Below are positions 10,195 through 19,466 of a stretch of DNA of 36,221 bases, piece after piece. The translations under genes and the position numbers were made by a program. Numbering within the stretch: the stretch's first letter is position 1; each line of letters begins with the position of its first letter. The stretch is taken from NCBI GenBank assembly GCA_023254435.1, contig JALRLM010000468.1, positions 1-36,221 of the forward strand, written 5' to 3'. The notes below the pieces were generated by a model that saw nothing but the letters and a program-made list of their open reading frames with translations, was not told the origin of the DNA and did not search any database. Source of the DNA: Hydrocarboniphaga sp. (lineage in GTDB: Bacteria > Pseudomonadota > Gammaproteobacteria > Nevskiales > Nevskiaceae).

Positions 10195-10873
10195 GGCGGC
10201 GTCCGGTCGGGCGGTGGTCGAGGCGTCTGGCGTATCCAAGCGCATCCAGAGCGGGTCGACGAGCCTGACGATACTGGAGGCGGTGGACTTGCGCATCGCT
10301 GAAGGCGAGACCGTGGCCATCGTCGGCAGCAGCGGCTCGGGCAAGACCACGCTGCTCTCGCTGCTGGCCGGTCTCGACCTGCCCAGCACGGGCGAGATCA
10401 CGCTGGACGGCCGGGCACTGGGCGCGCTCGACGAAGACGCGCGCGCGGCATTGCGCGCGGGCCGCGTCGGCTTCGTGTTTCAGTCCTTCCAGCTGCTCGG
10501 GGGCTTCACTGCGCTCGAAAACGTGATGCTGCCGGCCGAGCTTGCCGGCTACGCCGACGCCGAGTCGCGCGCACGCCGCGCGCTCGACCGCGTGGGCTTG
10601 TCGAAACGCCTCACGCACTATCCGTATCAGCTGTCGGGCGGCGAGCAGCAGCGCGTGGCGATCGCACGCGCCTATTGCGGCGAGCCGCGCATCCTGTTCG
10701 CCGACGAGCCCACGGGCAATCTCGATCACGACACCGGCGAGCGCATCGTCGAACTGCTGTTCGAACTCAATCGCGTCGGCGGCACCACGCTGGTGCTGGT
10801 CACCCACGACATGGGTCTTGCGGCGCGCTGCGGACGACAGTTGCTGCTGTCGCAGGGACGTTTGCTGACATGA
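10193..10873 (+). CDS. ABC transporter ATP-binding protein (YbbA/LolD-like)
   Basis: Walker A GSSGSGKTTLLS, signature LSGGEQQRVAIARA, Walker B ILFADEPTGNL; ATG at 10193 aligns with the usual N-terminus; longer starts at 10136 or 10052 are possible. Confidence 0.93.
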   Translation: MAASGRAVVEASGVSKRIQSGSTSLTILEAVDLRIAEGETVAIVGSSGSGKTTLLSLLAGLDLPSTGEITLDGRALGALDEDARAALRAGRVGFVFQSFQLLGGFTALENVMLPAELAGYADAESRARRALDRVGLSKRLTHYPYQLSGGEQQRVAIARAYCGEPRILFADEPTGNLDHDTGERIVELLFELNRVGGTTLVLVTHDMGLAARCGRQLLLSQGRLLT

Positions 10874-13377
10874 GTGCATCGGCTTCCTCGTTCGGTGCCG
10901 CGCTGCGCTTTTCCTCGCGTCGCCTGCGTCGCGGCTGGCGTAGCGGCGAGCTGCTGATTCTCACGCTGGCGCTGGTTGTCTCGGTGGCCTCGGCATCGGC
11001 TGTCGGCCTGTTCAGCGATCGCGTGCGTCGCGCGGTGACGCAGCAGAGCGGCGACGCCATCGGCGCCGATGCGCTGATCAGCAGTCGCGATGCCTTGCCG
11101 CAAACGCTTGTTGACGAACTGCGCGCCACAGGCCTGCGCACCGCGCGCATCACCGAGTTCGCCAGCGTGGTGTTGTCGGGCGAGGACACGCTGCTGGTGT
11201 CGGTCAAGGCCGCCGAGGCGGGCTATCCGCTGCGCGGCGCGCTGCGCATCGCCGATGCGCCGTTCGCGCCGGCACGAGAGGTGCGCGAGGTGCCCGGCGT
11301 CGACGAAGTGTGGATCGATGTGCGCGTGTGGCAGACGCTCAATCTGCAGCCCGGCGCGAGCCTGCAGCTGGGCGAATCGACGTTTCGCGTCACCGGCGTG
11401 ATCGAGTACGAACCCGATCGCGGCGCGGGCTTCACCGATCTGGCGCCGCGTGCGCTCATCAACGCGCAGGCCTTGCCGGCGACGCAGCTGATCGGCGTCG
11501 GCAGCCGCACGCAGAACGCCTTGCTGCTGGCCGGCGACGAGCCAGCCCTGCAAGCCGTCGGCGAGCGCGAGCTGCCGGCCGGCGCGCGCTACCTGCGACC
11601 CGACAAGGCGCGGCCCGAAGTCGGTCGTGCGCTGGGCAGCGCCGGTCAGTTTCTCGACATTGCCGTGCTCGCGGCGATTCTGCTGTCGGCCGCGGCCGTC
11701 GCCCTGTCGGCGCGCCAGCATGGCCAGCGTCAGCGTGACGAAGTGGCGCTGCTCAAATGCATGGGAGCGAGCAGCCGCTACGTCGGCTGGGTGCTGATGT
11801 CGCAACTGTTCCTGCTCGGTGCGCTCGCGGGGCTCGCGGGCGCGGCGATCGGTTTCGTCGGCCAGGCCGTGCTCGCGGCGCTGCTGGGTGCCTTGCTCGA
11901 CGCGCCGCTGCCGTCGCCGTCCTTGGTGCCGCTGCTGACGGCCTGGGGTCTCGAACTGATTCTGCTGCTGGGCTTTGCGCTGCCGCCGGTGCTGCGTGCG
12001 CGCAAGGTTCCGCCGATTCGCGTGTTTCAACGCAATGTCGGCGAGGATCGCAGCCTGGTCGTCGGCGCGCTCGCGCTGGGCAGCGCTGTTGCGCTGCTGT
12101 GGTGGCAGGCTGGCGATCCCATGCTGGCGCTGTCCGTTCTGGGTGGTGCGCTGGGCACCACGCTGGTGCTCGCGCTGATGGCCTGGGGCTTCGTCTGGCT
12201 GCTGACGCCGCTGCGTCGCGCGGGTCGCACGGCGCTGCGCTTCGGTCTCGGCAACGTGGCGCGTCGTCGCGGTTCCAGCGTGGGCCAGGTGGTGGCGCTG
12301 GGCGCCGCGCTGCTGGCCTTGCTGCTGCTGGCCGTGGTGCAGCGCGACCTGCTCGATGCCTGGCGCAATCGCGTGCCGCCCGATGCGCCCAATCAGTTCC
12401 TCATCAACATCCAGCCCGAGCAGGTCGAGCCGCTGCAGGCCTTCTTCACGCAACGCGGCTATCGCGACCTGCAGCTGTGGCCGATGGCGCGAGGCCGCAT
12501 GGTGGCGTTCAACGGCAAGCCGGTGACGGCGGATTCCTTCGACGATCCCGAAACGCGGCGCTGGATCAATCGCGAGTTCAACATGTCGTGGACCGCTTCG
12601 TTTGGCGACGACAACGAACTGCTAGAAGGCCAATGGTGGACGGCCGCAGACGCCGGCAAGCCCTGGCTGTCGGTGGACGACTACGTGGTGGAGCGGCTCG
12701 GCGCCAAGCTCGGCGACAAGCTCACGCTGACCATGGCCGATCGCGAGATCGAGCTGACCATCGTCAACATTCGCCGTGTGAAGTGGGAGAGCTTCAAGCC
12801 CAATTTCTTTCTGGTCACGCCGCCGGGTACGCTCGATGCCGCCGCCGGCATGGCGCAATACCTCACGGCCCTGCACGTGCCCCGCGATCAGCGTGGCCTG
12901 CTGCGCGACCTGATTCGCGAGTTCCCGAACGTCACTGCCTTCGACATCGAGGCGACGATGAATCAGGTGCGCGGCATCGTCGACCGCGTGGTGCAGGCCG
13001 TGCAGTTTCTGTTCGGCTTCGCGCTTGCGGCCGGCGCCTGCGTGCTGCTGGCCGCGATCGAGAACACGCGCGCCGAGCGCGTGCGAGAGACGGCGCTGCT
13101 GCGCACGCTGGGCGCAGCGCGGCGCACCATCGCCATCGGCCTCGTCACCGAATATCTGGTGCTGGGTCTGCTGGCCGGGCTGGTCGCCGCGGCAGCGGCG
13201 CAGATCATCGCCTGGGTGCTCGCGCGTCAGGTGTTCGAACTGCCTTACAGCTGGAGTCCGCTGCTATGGCTGTTCGGTGGCGTTGGCGGCGCCCTGCTCG
13301 TCGTGTTGCTGGGTTGGTGGTCGCTGCGCAAGGTGCTCGATACGCCGCCGCGCGTGGTATTGGCGTCCGCCAACTAA
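10870..13377 (+). CDS. FtsX-like ABC permease (YbbP-like, about 835 aa)
   Basis: Start overlaps ATPase stop (ATGA). FtsX-like segments: VALLKCMGASSRYVGWVLMSQLFLLG and RERVRETALLRTLGAARRTIAIGLVTEYLVLGLLAG. Confidence 0.92.
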   Translation: MSASASSFGAALRFSSRRLRRGWRSGELLILTLALVVSVASASAVGLFSDRVRRAVTQQSGDAIGADALISSRDALPQTLVDELRATGLRTARITEFASVVLSGEDTLLVSVKAAEAGYPLRGALRIADAPFAPAREVREVPGVDEVWIDVRVWQTLNLQPGASLQLGESTFRVTGVIEYEPDRGAGFTDLAPRALINAQALPATQLIGVGSRTQNALLLAGDEPALQAVGERELPAGARYLRPDKARPEVGRALGSAGQFLDIAVLAAILLSAAAVALSARQHGQRQRDEVALLKCMGASSRYVGWVLMSQLFLLGALAGLAGAAIGFVGQAVLAALLGALLDAPLPSPSLVPLLTAWGLELILLLGFALPPVLRARKVPPIRVFQRNVGEDRSLVVGALALGSAVALLWWQAGDPMLALSVLGGALGTTLVLALMAWGFVWLLTPLRRAGRTALRFGLGNVARRRGSSVGQVVALGAALLALLLLAVVQRDLLDAWRNRVPPDAPNQFLINIQPEQVEPLQAFFTQRGYRDLQLWPMARGRMVAFNGKPVTADSFDDPETRRWINREFNMSWTASFGDDNELLEGQWWTAADAGKPWLSVDDYVVERLGAKLGDKLTLTMADREIELTIVNIRRVKWESFKPNFFLVTPPGTLDAAAGMAQYLTALHVPRDQRGLLRDLIREFPNVTAFDIEATMNQVRGIVDRVVQAVQFLFGFALAAGACVLLAAIENTRAERVRETALLRTLGAARRTIAIGLVTEYLVLGLLAGLVAAAAAQIIAWVLARQVFELPYSWSPLLWLFGGVGGALLVVLLGWWSLRKVLDTPPRVVLASAN

Positions 13378-13524
13378 GGAAGCTCTGACTGAGCGGCTGC
13401 GCTTCGCACCTCCCACGAGGGTGGTGCTCGGAATCCTCACGTACAGGTCGGTATGCTCCGGTTGCTGCACTCCGTCCTGGTGCGACCTGCGGGCGCTCGC
13501 AACGCTTAATCAGAACTTCCCTAG
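13374..13524. repeat. 151-bp palindromic element bounded by CTARGGAAGYTCTGAYTRAGCG inverted repeats (candidate MITE-like intergenic repeat)
   Basis: Ends CTAAGGAAGCTCTGACTGAGCG and (reverse complement) CTAGGGAAGTTCTGATTAAGCG match at 18 of 22 positions; interior also partly self-complementary. Confidence 0.6.
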
Positions 13525-13555
13525 AGCACGAGCAAGCCAGGGGAACATCGAAGCT

Positions 13556-14656
13556 CTATTTCATCGCCGATCGCGCGGCATATCCGGCGTGATGATGTCC
13601 GGAATGAAGTGCGCACGGCCTTGGCGCCGAAGGCGCGTGCTGCCGTTGTACCAGCGCCAGCAGATCGATGTGGTTGCGCACGCCGAGCTTTGAGTAGATG
13701 GTCTTGGCTTGCGAACGGACGGTTTCGATCGACACCTTGCGCAGATCGGCGACTTCCGACAGGCGACGTCCCTTGACCAGTTCACGCGTGACGGCCTGTT
13801 CCGCCTGCGTGAGCTGGTTCAAGGCGGCATCGGGCAAGGGATCGTGCGCTGTGGCCTGCTGCAGCAGACCGAACGAAAGACGGTCGAGCCAGCAGGCTTG
13901 CGGACTTGCCTTGAGCTGCGTGAGCACAAGCTTGATGTCGCTGCTTTCATGCAAGGTGAAGGCGGACGGACGCGATCGAGCATCGCTTCTGTAGCAGTCC
14001 AGCGCGATGCGTCCCAGGCTGGTCCGGCAGTCCATGCCCGAAGTCTCGTGTCGACGCATCAGTGCGTCGGCCCGCTCGCCGACCGCCAGTGTTTCGCCGA
14101 AAATGTCGCCGACGAAGCAGGGAATGCCAACGGCATCCATCGCGCCTGTCAGCAAGGCGGCATTGCACTTGTTGTGATAGCGCGCGGCTTCGATGGCGAC
14201 CGACCAGCCCGTGCTCACGTCCCACATGGTGCGCTGCTGCGAGATCGACGAATCCCGGTGTGCATGACCGACGATCCAGTAGGCGCGAGATCTGTCGGCC
14301 TCGAACAGCGGCGCGAGGCTCAGACGCTCGATCCCGTGCAGGCGGCATAGCATCGCCCAGGCATCGGTGTGCTGTGGTGCGTGATCGACCAGGCAGAGAC
14401 TGGAAATGTCGCGACCTCGGCCGGCCCTGGCGACGAGCGCGTCGAAACTCGGGGAGGCCGGCTGAGGCAGCAGACGATCGCCCGCGTAGCCCTGGTGTAA
14501 ATGAAAGATGGTCGAGCAGTTTTCGTCGAGCACGACGATGGCCGACAGCCTGGCCTTGAGGGCGCGACGCCAGTAGCCCAGCTCGGCGATCCATTGATCG
14601 TCGGTATCCAGCGAGCTCGCGTGTTCTCGGGGCTCACACCGATTGGTCCGTTGCAT
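13556..14656 (-). CDS. LuxR-family HTH transcriptional regulator (366 aa)
   Basis: C-terminal HTH: LTQAEQAVTRELVKGRRLSEVADLRKVSIETVRSQAKTIYSKLGVRNHIDLLALV. Confidence 0.9.
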   Translation of the reverse strand: MQRTNRCEPREHASSLDTDDQWIAELGYWRRALKARLSAIVVLDENCSTIFHLHQGYAGDRLLPQPASPSFDALVARAGRGRDISSLCLVDHAPQHTDAWAMLCRLHGIERLSLAPLFEADRSRAYWIVGHAHRDSSISQQRTMWDVSTGWSVAIEAARYHNKCNAALLTGAMDAVGIPCFVGDIFGETLAVGERADALMRRHETSGMDCRTSLGRIALDCYRSDARSRPSAFTLHESSDIKLVLTQLKASPQACWLDRLSFGLLQQATAHDPLPDAALNQLTQAEQAVTRELVKGRRLSEVADLRKVSIETVRSQAKTIYSKLGVRNHIDLLALVQRQHAPSAPRPCALHSGHHHAGYAARSAMK

Positions 14657-14803
14657 GTCTCCTCTCGATCCCCGTTGCGGCGCCGTGAAACTGCACGATC
14701 GAAACGCCGTCTTACCGTGGGTCTTTCGCCGTCTTCTGTTTTAAGTGGGCGCAAAGTTCGCATCGAAGTGATGTCGTTCGCATCAACCTTATTGATGACA
14801 GCT

Positions 14804-15403
14804 TCAGCGCCTCAACATCATCAGAAGATCAATGTGATTCGAGACGTTGAGCTTCGAATAGATGGTCTTGACCTGGGAGCGTACGGTCTCGATCGATACA
14901 TGCCGTCCTCTTGCGATCTCGGCCATGCGCTTGCCGCGCATGAGTTCCATCGCCACGTCGACCTCGGCCTGCGTCAGCCCCTTGTCCTTCAAGGTGGGAT
15001 GCAGAACGGGCTCCTTCGACAGCGGCTTTTCGATCACCAGCAGCGTTGGCGAGTCGATGCTCTTGTCGTCCCTGTCGAGCAGCAGAGGCGTGACGGTAAC
15101 CTTGCAGTACTCGTTGGAACTCGAGATGTGCACCGAGCGCAGGTCCTGAGGCAAGGACAGTCCACCGACCCGGCTCGACTGCACGGCGGCGCGCAGCTTG
15201 TCGGTGTCGATCTGCTGCGGGCCCTCGAGCGACATTTGTGAATTGAGTCTCAAAAGAGAGCCGGCCTCGACGAGCTTCTGCGCTTCTGCCGTCAGTGCAA
15301 TCACGTGATCGCCGTTATCGACGACCATCGCGGAAATGCCGAGTGCATCGAATGCTTCGGCGAGACTGCGCGCAGCTTCAATAGTGCTTTCCTTCCCCGA
15401 CAT
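14804..15403 (-). CDS. LuxR-family HTH transcriptional regulator, paralogous to the preceding one
   Basis: C-terminal HTH: LTQAEVDVAMELMRGKRMAEIARGRHVSIETVRSQVKTIYSKLNVSNHIDLLMMLRR. Start at 15403 (MSGKEST) or 15490 (track) unresolved. Confidence 0.88.
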   Translation of the reverse strand: MSGKESTIEAARSLAEAFDALGISAMVVDNGDHVIALTAEAQKLVEAGSLLRLNSQMSLEGPQQIDTDKLRAAVQSSRVGGLSLPQDLRSVHISSSNEYCKVTVTPLLLDRDDKSIDSPTLLVIEKPLSKEPVLHPTLKDKGLTQAEVDVAMELMRGKRMAEIARGRHVSIETVRSQVKTIYSKLNVSNHIDLLMMLRR

Positions 15404-15676
15404 TCGTCCCCCCCCCGGAGGAATCCCCTCAATCCGCTTAAGCATCGGATCGAGCATGAGTCTGCTCAAACGAAACGCAGATTCCTTCACCCTGAAAGGT
15501 GATGATCGACAGGCGTAGCAGCCCTTACAAAGTGCCTACCTTCTGTTATGCCCGGTGCAGAACGGTGTGGGGTGGGGAGTCTCGAATGCTCGAATCACGC
15601 GCATGTAAACGCGCATCTCGATCGCTCGTGCTCTGTTGCATGTACCGGTTCTTCTCGAAAATTGGGGACTCTTGAA

Positions 15677-18600
15677 ATGGCTTCTAATGAACTGGCCAAG
15701 CGCGGCCTGGGCCGAAAGCTGGCGATCGTGGCAATGGCGGCAACCTTCGGTATGGGCCTCACCGCTTGTGGTGATGACAAGGAGAGCAATACCGAAACGA
15801 CGAACAACGACAACAGCAACGGTGGATCCGTCGACACCGTGACTGCGCCCAAGGGCACGGTCACGGGACAGATCGTCGATACCAACGGCAACCCGATCGC
15901 CAACGCGACGGTGTACATCGCCGATGGTTCGCTGTCGGCTGCCAACGCCGGGCTGGTCGCGACCAGCAAGGTGATGGCGAAGGCCTCCGTCGTGACCGAC
16001 GTGGCGGGTCAGTTCTCGATTCCTGACGTGGTGGCGCAGTCGGTGGTCAACGCGGGAGGCTCGACGACGGCCGACTCTTACAACCTGCCGATCCAGCTGT
16101 TCGTCGATACGCCCGATGGCTATCTCGACGTCACCATCCAGGTGAAGCCGCAGGCTCAGGTTCTCAACGATCAGCCCGGCACCATCTCGGGTGGCCAGAC
16201 CAACGCACCGCTGATCTTCGTTGATGGATTCGTGGCCAGTACCGGCACGGTCAAGGTTCCGGCGCTCACCAGCAAGGTGGTCGGCAAGCTGCGCGATGCC
16301 TCCACCGGTGCGCCTCTCGTGGGCCAGACCCTGACGATGGATTTCAACGGCATCAGCAACGATCAGACTCCCAGCAACACGGCGGCCCCGGTCACGTATG
16401 CGACTTCGCTGCTGGTGACGCAGACGGTCGATGATGGTTCGTTCGAGTTTCTGTCGGTGCCGGACGACTCGTACTTCACGCTGCGCGCGGGCAACGTTTA
16501 CCAGAATGGTGCGCTGTTCTCGTATTCCGTTTCTACGCAGAATGAAGGTGCCAACACCACCTATATTCCCGATGACGACCTGCTGGTCACGCCGAGCACG
16601 AGCGCCGACGACATTCATCCCTACGTCGCCAAGGTGGATGAAGTGGTCGGCAACGGCGGCGTGGGTCAGCTGGCGTCGAGCTTCACCAACACCTTCACGA
16701 TCCGTTTCAGCGAGGCGCTGAGCGCCAGCTCGGCGGCAGTGGTCAAGGTCACCGTGGCCAACAGCCTGGGCGGCACCGAGCAGATCGTGTCGGCGACCGC
16801 GTCGCTGGCCGGCAATGTGCTGACCGTGCAGACGGCCAGCCCGATCGAAGCGGGCAAGATCGTGAAGGTGTACATCTCGTCGGAGCAGATCGCCGATCTG
16901 GCCGGCAACACGTTGGTCGTGGCCAGCCCGGTGAACGATCTGGTGTCGTTCGATTCGGTCGCGGCACGCGATGTTGTGCTGACGATGGAAACGTTCACGC
17001 CGCCGGTTACCGGCCTGCAGCCCGTGAGCAATCTCACTCAGATCACGGCAGCCGAGAATGCCTCGAGCCGTTACTACCTGTCGTCGGATGCCCTGGTGGA
17101 TACGATTCCGGATTCGGTCGACGAAGACGACGGTGATGCCATCGAAATCAGTCAGCTCAACGCCCCCGAGGCGCTGGGTCAGCTCGCCACGCTGATCGAT
17201 CTTCTGGAGGATGGTTCGTACTCCGCCCCTGGACATGCGGACGACGTGAACGTGGGCACGGCCCGCGCGGCCTTCTCCACCTCGGGCGCGGCACGCTACG
17301 CTTTCGTGCTCGACAACGGTGACGGCAGTTTCGACGTTCCGGCGATGACGGTGCTGTCGCCGGCGAGCGTTTCGTACTCTGGTTCGGTGCAGCTCGACGG
17401 TTCCGTTGGTGGTGGCAACTACTATCCGACGCTCAAGCCCGCGTCGAGTGGTGCGACCGACATCCAGATCGCAGTGACCAACGCTTCCGCCGGTCAGGTG
17501 CTCAAAGTCGTTTCGGTGGGTGATATCTCGGGCAGCCCGGTGGTGTCGGAAGGCGCTATCGCCACCTTGCCGCTGATCGATCACGTTGCGCCGACCACCA
17601 CGGGCCAGACCCTGCTGCTCGCCGCTGCGGCCGCCGTGGCCAATGATGGCACCAGCTCGGGCGGTAACCTCGTGTTGAACGGAACTACCGCTGCGCCGGG
17701 CAAGCTCATCTATCCGGTGACGCCGCAGCTCTACGACATCGCCGACACGACGAGCGGCTTCTCGGGTGACACGCTCAGCGGTGCGGGCGAACTCGAAGGG
17801 CTGTCGTCCTCGGCCGCCGGCTTCACCAGCAATGGCGTCACCGAATACGACGCCACCGGTGCGTCGGCCTTCCTGGGCTCGGTCAAGGGCAGGATCTCGA
17901 TCAACGTCACCGAATCGCTGGCCGATAATCCGCCGCTGCTGACGGCTTCCGGTGCTTCGACCGTCTTCTCGGCTCCGGGTCAGCTGGCCAACATCCTGGC
18001 CGAAGATGGGACGGGTCCGTTCTACGTCTACACCGTCGACATCGACTCCACCGAGAAGCTGCAGGCCGATGCGCGTGCTGAACTCACCCTGGATCTGACC
18101 GGCATCGCCGACGTCGCCGGCAACGTGTCGACGGCGGCTACCGGTGCCGCGGTCGAACTGCGCGACTTCATGCCGCCCGTCATGACCAAGGCGTTCTTCG
18201 ACGGTACGAACTGGGTGTTCCAGTTCAACGAGCCCGTCAAGCTCAACGTCGGCGAGATCGTGTTGCAGCAGGCTGGCGCGATCATCAGCCTGCAGTCGGC
18301 CAACGACGGCAACGTGCCGGCGGCGCTGCGCAGCTACTTCTTCGTCGACGGCAGCAACGTCACGCATCAGGAGATCATCGTGATCCCGGTCGCCAATCCG
18401 GCCGTGGCGGGCATCAACGCCGCCAATGCCTTCGGCGGCGCGGCCTACACGGAAGCGGCTTACGAGTCGGTGGCCTCGCTGACGGTGGGTGGCAAGTCGC
18501 TGACGGCGCTGCCGCAGGCGAATCTGGCCGCTCAGCCCAAGCACGGCCTGATTTCCTATGAGTCCGTGCAGGATCGCAGCGACAACAGCGACATCGGCGG

Positions 18601-19249
18601 CGTCAACGGCAACAGCTGGGTCAACTGGATGGCGAACCCGGGTACCCTGGGCATTCCGGCTCCGGTGTTCTACGGCGCCAACATCCTGGGCCCGTTCACC
18701 GAATCGCTGCGCGGTGCGACGCTGTTCACCTCGGGTCGCGTGATGGCCGCGAACAACAACACGTTCTCGGTTGATCTCGACTTCACCCATGCCATCGATC
18801 TGAGCGGCGCCGACGTCAACACCGACGGCAAGCTCAGCGATGCGGAGGTGCGTGACTACGTGGCGGCTCGCCTGGGCGTGTATGTGAACAACACCGGGGC
18901 GACCGATCCGAACATTGCGGTCAGCTCTGCTGATGTGGGCAGCTTCGTCAACGGCAACTTCGTGCCGGCGGCGATTCCCGGTGACAGCTCCTTCCGCTAT
19001 CCCAAGCAGGGCAACGCGCTGCGCGTGACCTTCACGGGCGTGGTTGGCGAGGTGATCGAGTCCACCAACCGCATCAGCATCCTGCCGGGTGGATCGTTCG
19101 TGAGCGCCATCGAGCCGAATCTGTTCGTGGGCGCAGACGACCTCGATGCCACGCTCAAGGAAGTCAGCACCGCCGGCACGACCACGACCACGGAGTTCGC
19201 TCCGATCGCGCCGAACGATGCGGGTACGGGTGTCGAAAAGGCCTTCTAA
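15677..19249 (+). CDS. Large secreted lipoprotein (about 1190 aa) with regulatory-like beta-sandwich and SbsA/Big_5-type Ig-like domain; lipoprotein A
   Basis: Lipobox LTAC in MASNELAKRGLGRKLAIVAMAATFGMGLTACGDDKE; GTVTGQIVDTNGNPIANATVYI; SFTNTFTIRFSEALSASSAAVV...IEAGKIVKVYISSEQIADLAGNTL. ATG at 15677 after ttggggac. Confidence 0.87.
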   Translation: MASNELAKRGLGRKLAIVAMAATFGMGLTACGDDKESNTETTNNDNSNGGSVDTVTAPKGTVTGQIVDTNGNPIANATVYIADGSLSAANAGLVATSKVMAKASVVTDVAGQFSIPDVVAQSVVNAGGSTTADSYNLPIQLFVDTPDGYLDVTIQVKPQAQVLNDQPGTISGGQTNAPLIFVDGFVASTGTVKVPALTSKVVGKLRDASTGAPLVGQTLTMDFNGISNDQTPSNTAAPVTYATSLLVTQTVDDGSFEFLSVPDDSYFTLRAGNVYQNGALFSYSVSTQNEGANTTYIPDDDLLVTPSTSADDIHPYVAKVDEVVGNGGVGQLASSFTNTFTIRFSEALSASSAAVVKVTVANSLGGTEQIVSATASLAGNVLTVQTASPIEAGKIVKVYISSEQIADLAGNTLVVASPVNDLVSFDSVAARDVVLTMETFTPPVTGLQPVSNLTQITAAENASSRYYLSSDALVDTIPDSVDEDDGDAIEISQLNAPEALGQLATLIDLLEDGSYSAPGHADDVNVGTARAAFSTSGAARYAFVLDNGDGSFDVPAMTVLSPASVSYSGSVQLDGSVGGGNYYPTLKPASSGATDIQIAVTNASAGQVLKVVSVGDISGSPVVSEGAIATLPLIDHVAPTTTGQTLLLAAAAAVANDGTSSGGNLVLNGTTAAPGKLIYPVTPQLYDIADTTSGFSGDTLSGAGELEGLSSSAAGFTSNGVTEYDATGASAFLGSVKGRISINVTESLADNPPLLTASGASTVFSAPGQLANILAEDGTGPFYVYTVDIDSTEKLQADARAELTLDLTGIADVAGNVSTAATGAAVELRDFMPPVMTKAFFDGTNWVFQFNEPVKLNVGEIVLQQAGAIISLQSANDGNVPAALRSYFFVDGSNVTHQEIIVIPVANPAVAGINAANAFGGAAYTEAAYESVASLTVGGKSLTALPQANLAAQPKHGLISYESVQDRSDNSDIGGVNGNSWVNWMANPGTLGIPAPVFYGANILGPFTESLRGATLFTSGRVMAANNNTFSVDLDFTHAIDLSGADVNTDGKLSDAEVRDYVAARLGVYVNNTGATDPNIAVSSADVGSFVNGNFVPAAIPGDSSFRYPKQGNALRVTFTGVVGEVIESTNRISILPGGSFVSAIEPNLFVGADDLDATLKEVSTAGTTTTTEFAPIAPNDAGTGVEKAF

Positions 19250-19281
19250 AACCGGCCCGTACGACTAAGGTCCCTATCTTG

Positions 19282-19306
19282 GGGAGGCTTCGGCCTCCCT
19301 TTTTTT
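19282..19306 (+). terminator. Rho-independent terminator downstream of lipoprotein A
   Basis: gggaggc-ttcg-gcctccc followed by a 7-T run. Confidence 0.93.
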
Positions 19307-19466
19307 ATGCCCGGCAGCCGCCAAAGCGGTTAAACTGCTGGGCCGGCGAGTGCACGGGTTCTACGGAGATGACGCAAGCCCTGCAGGCGTGTACGCCGGC
19401 TCGGCGCGTTGTTAAAGCGCAGATTTCAAGAAAAATCCGCCCTCTCCTTTAGGAAGTCATTCGCTC

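Noticed and set aside
10726-13388. 575-aa minus ORF and 543-aa plus ORF over the YbbP-like permease
   Set aside because: Both conflict with a well-supported FtsX-like frame and are Arg/Ala-rich without motifs.
15536-18790. 1084-aa minus-strand ORF opposite lipoprotein A
   Set aside because: Arg/His/Gly-rich composition with no domain-like sequence; mirrors the codon bias of a genuine plus-strand gene with lipobox and Ig domain.
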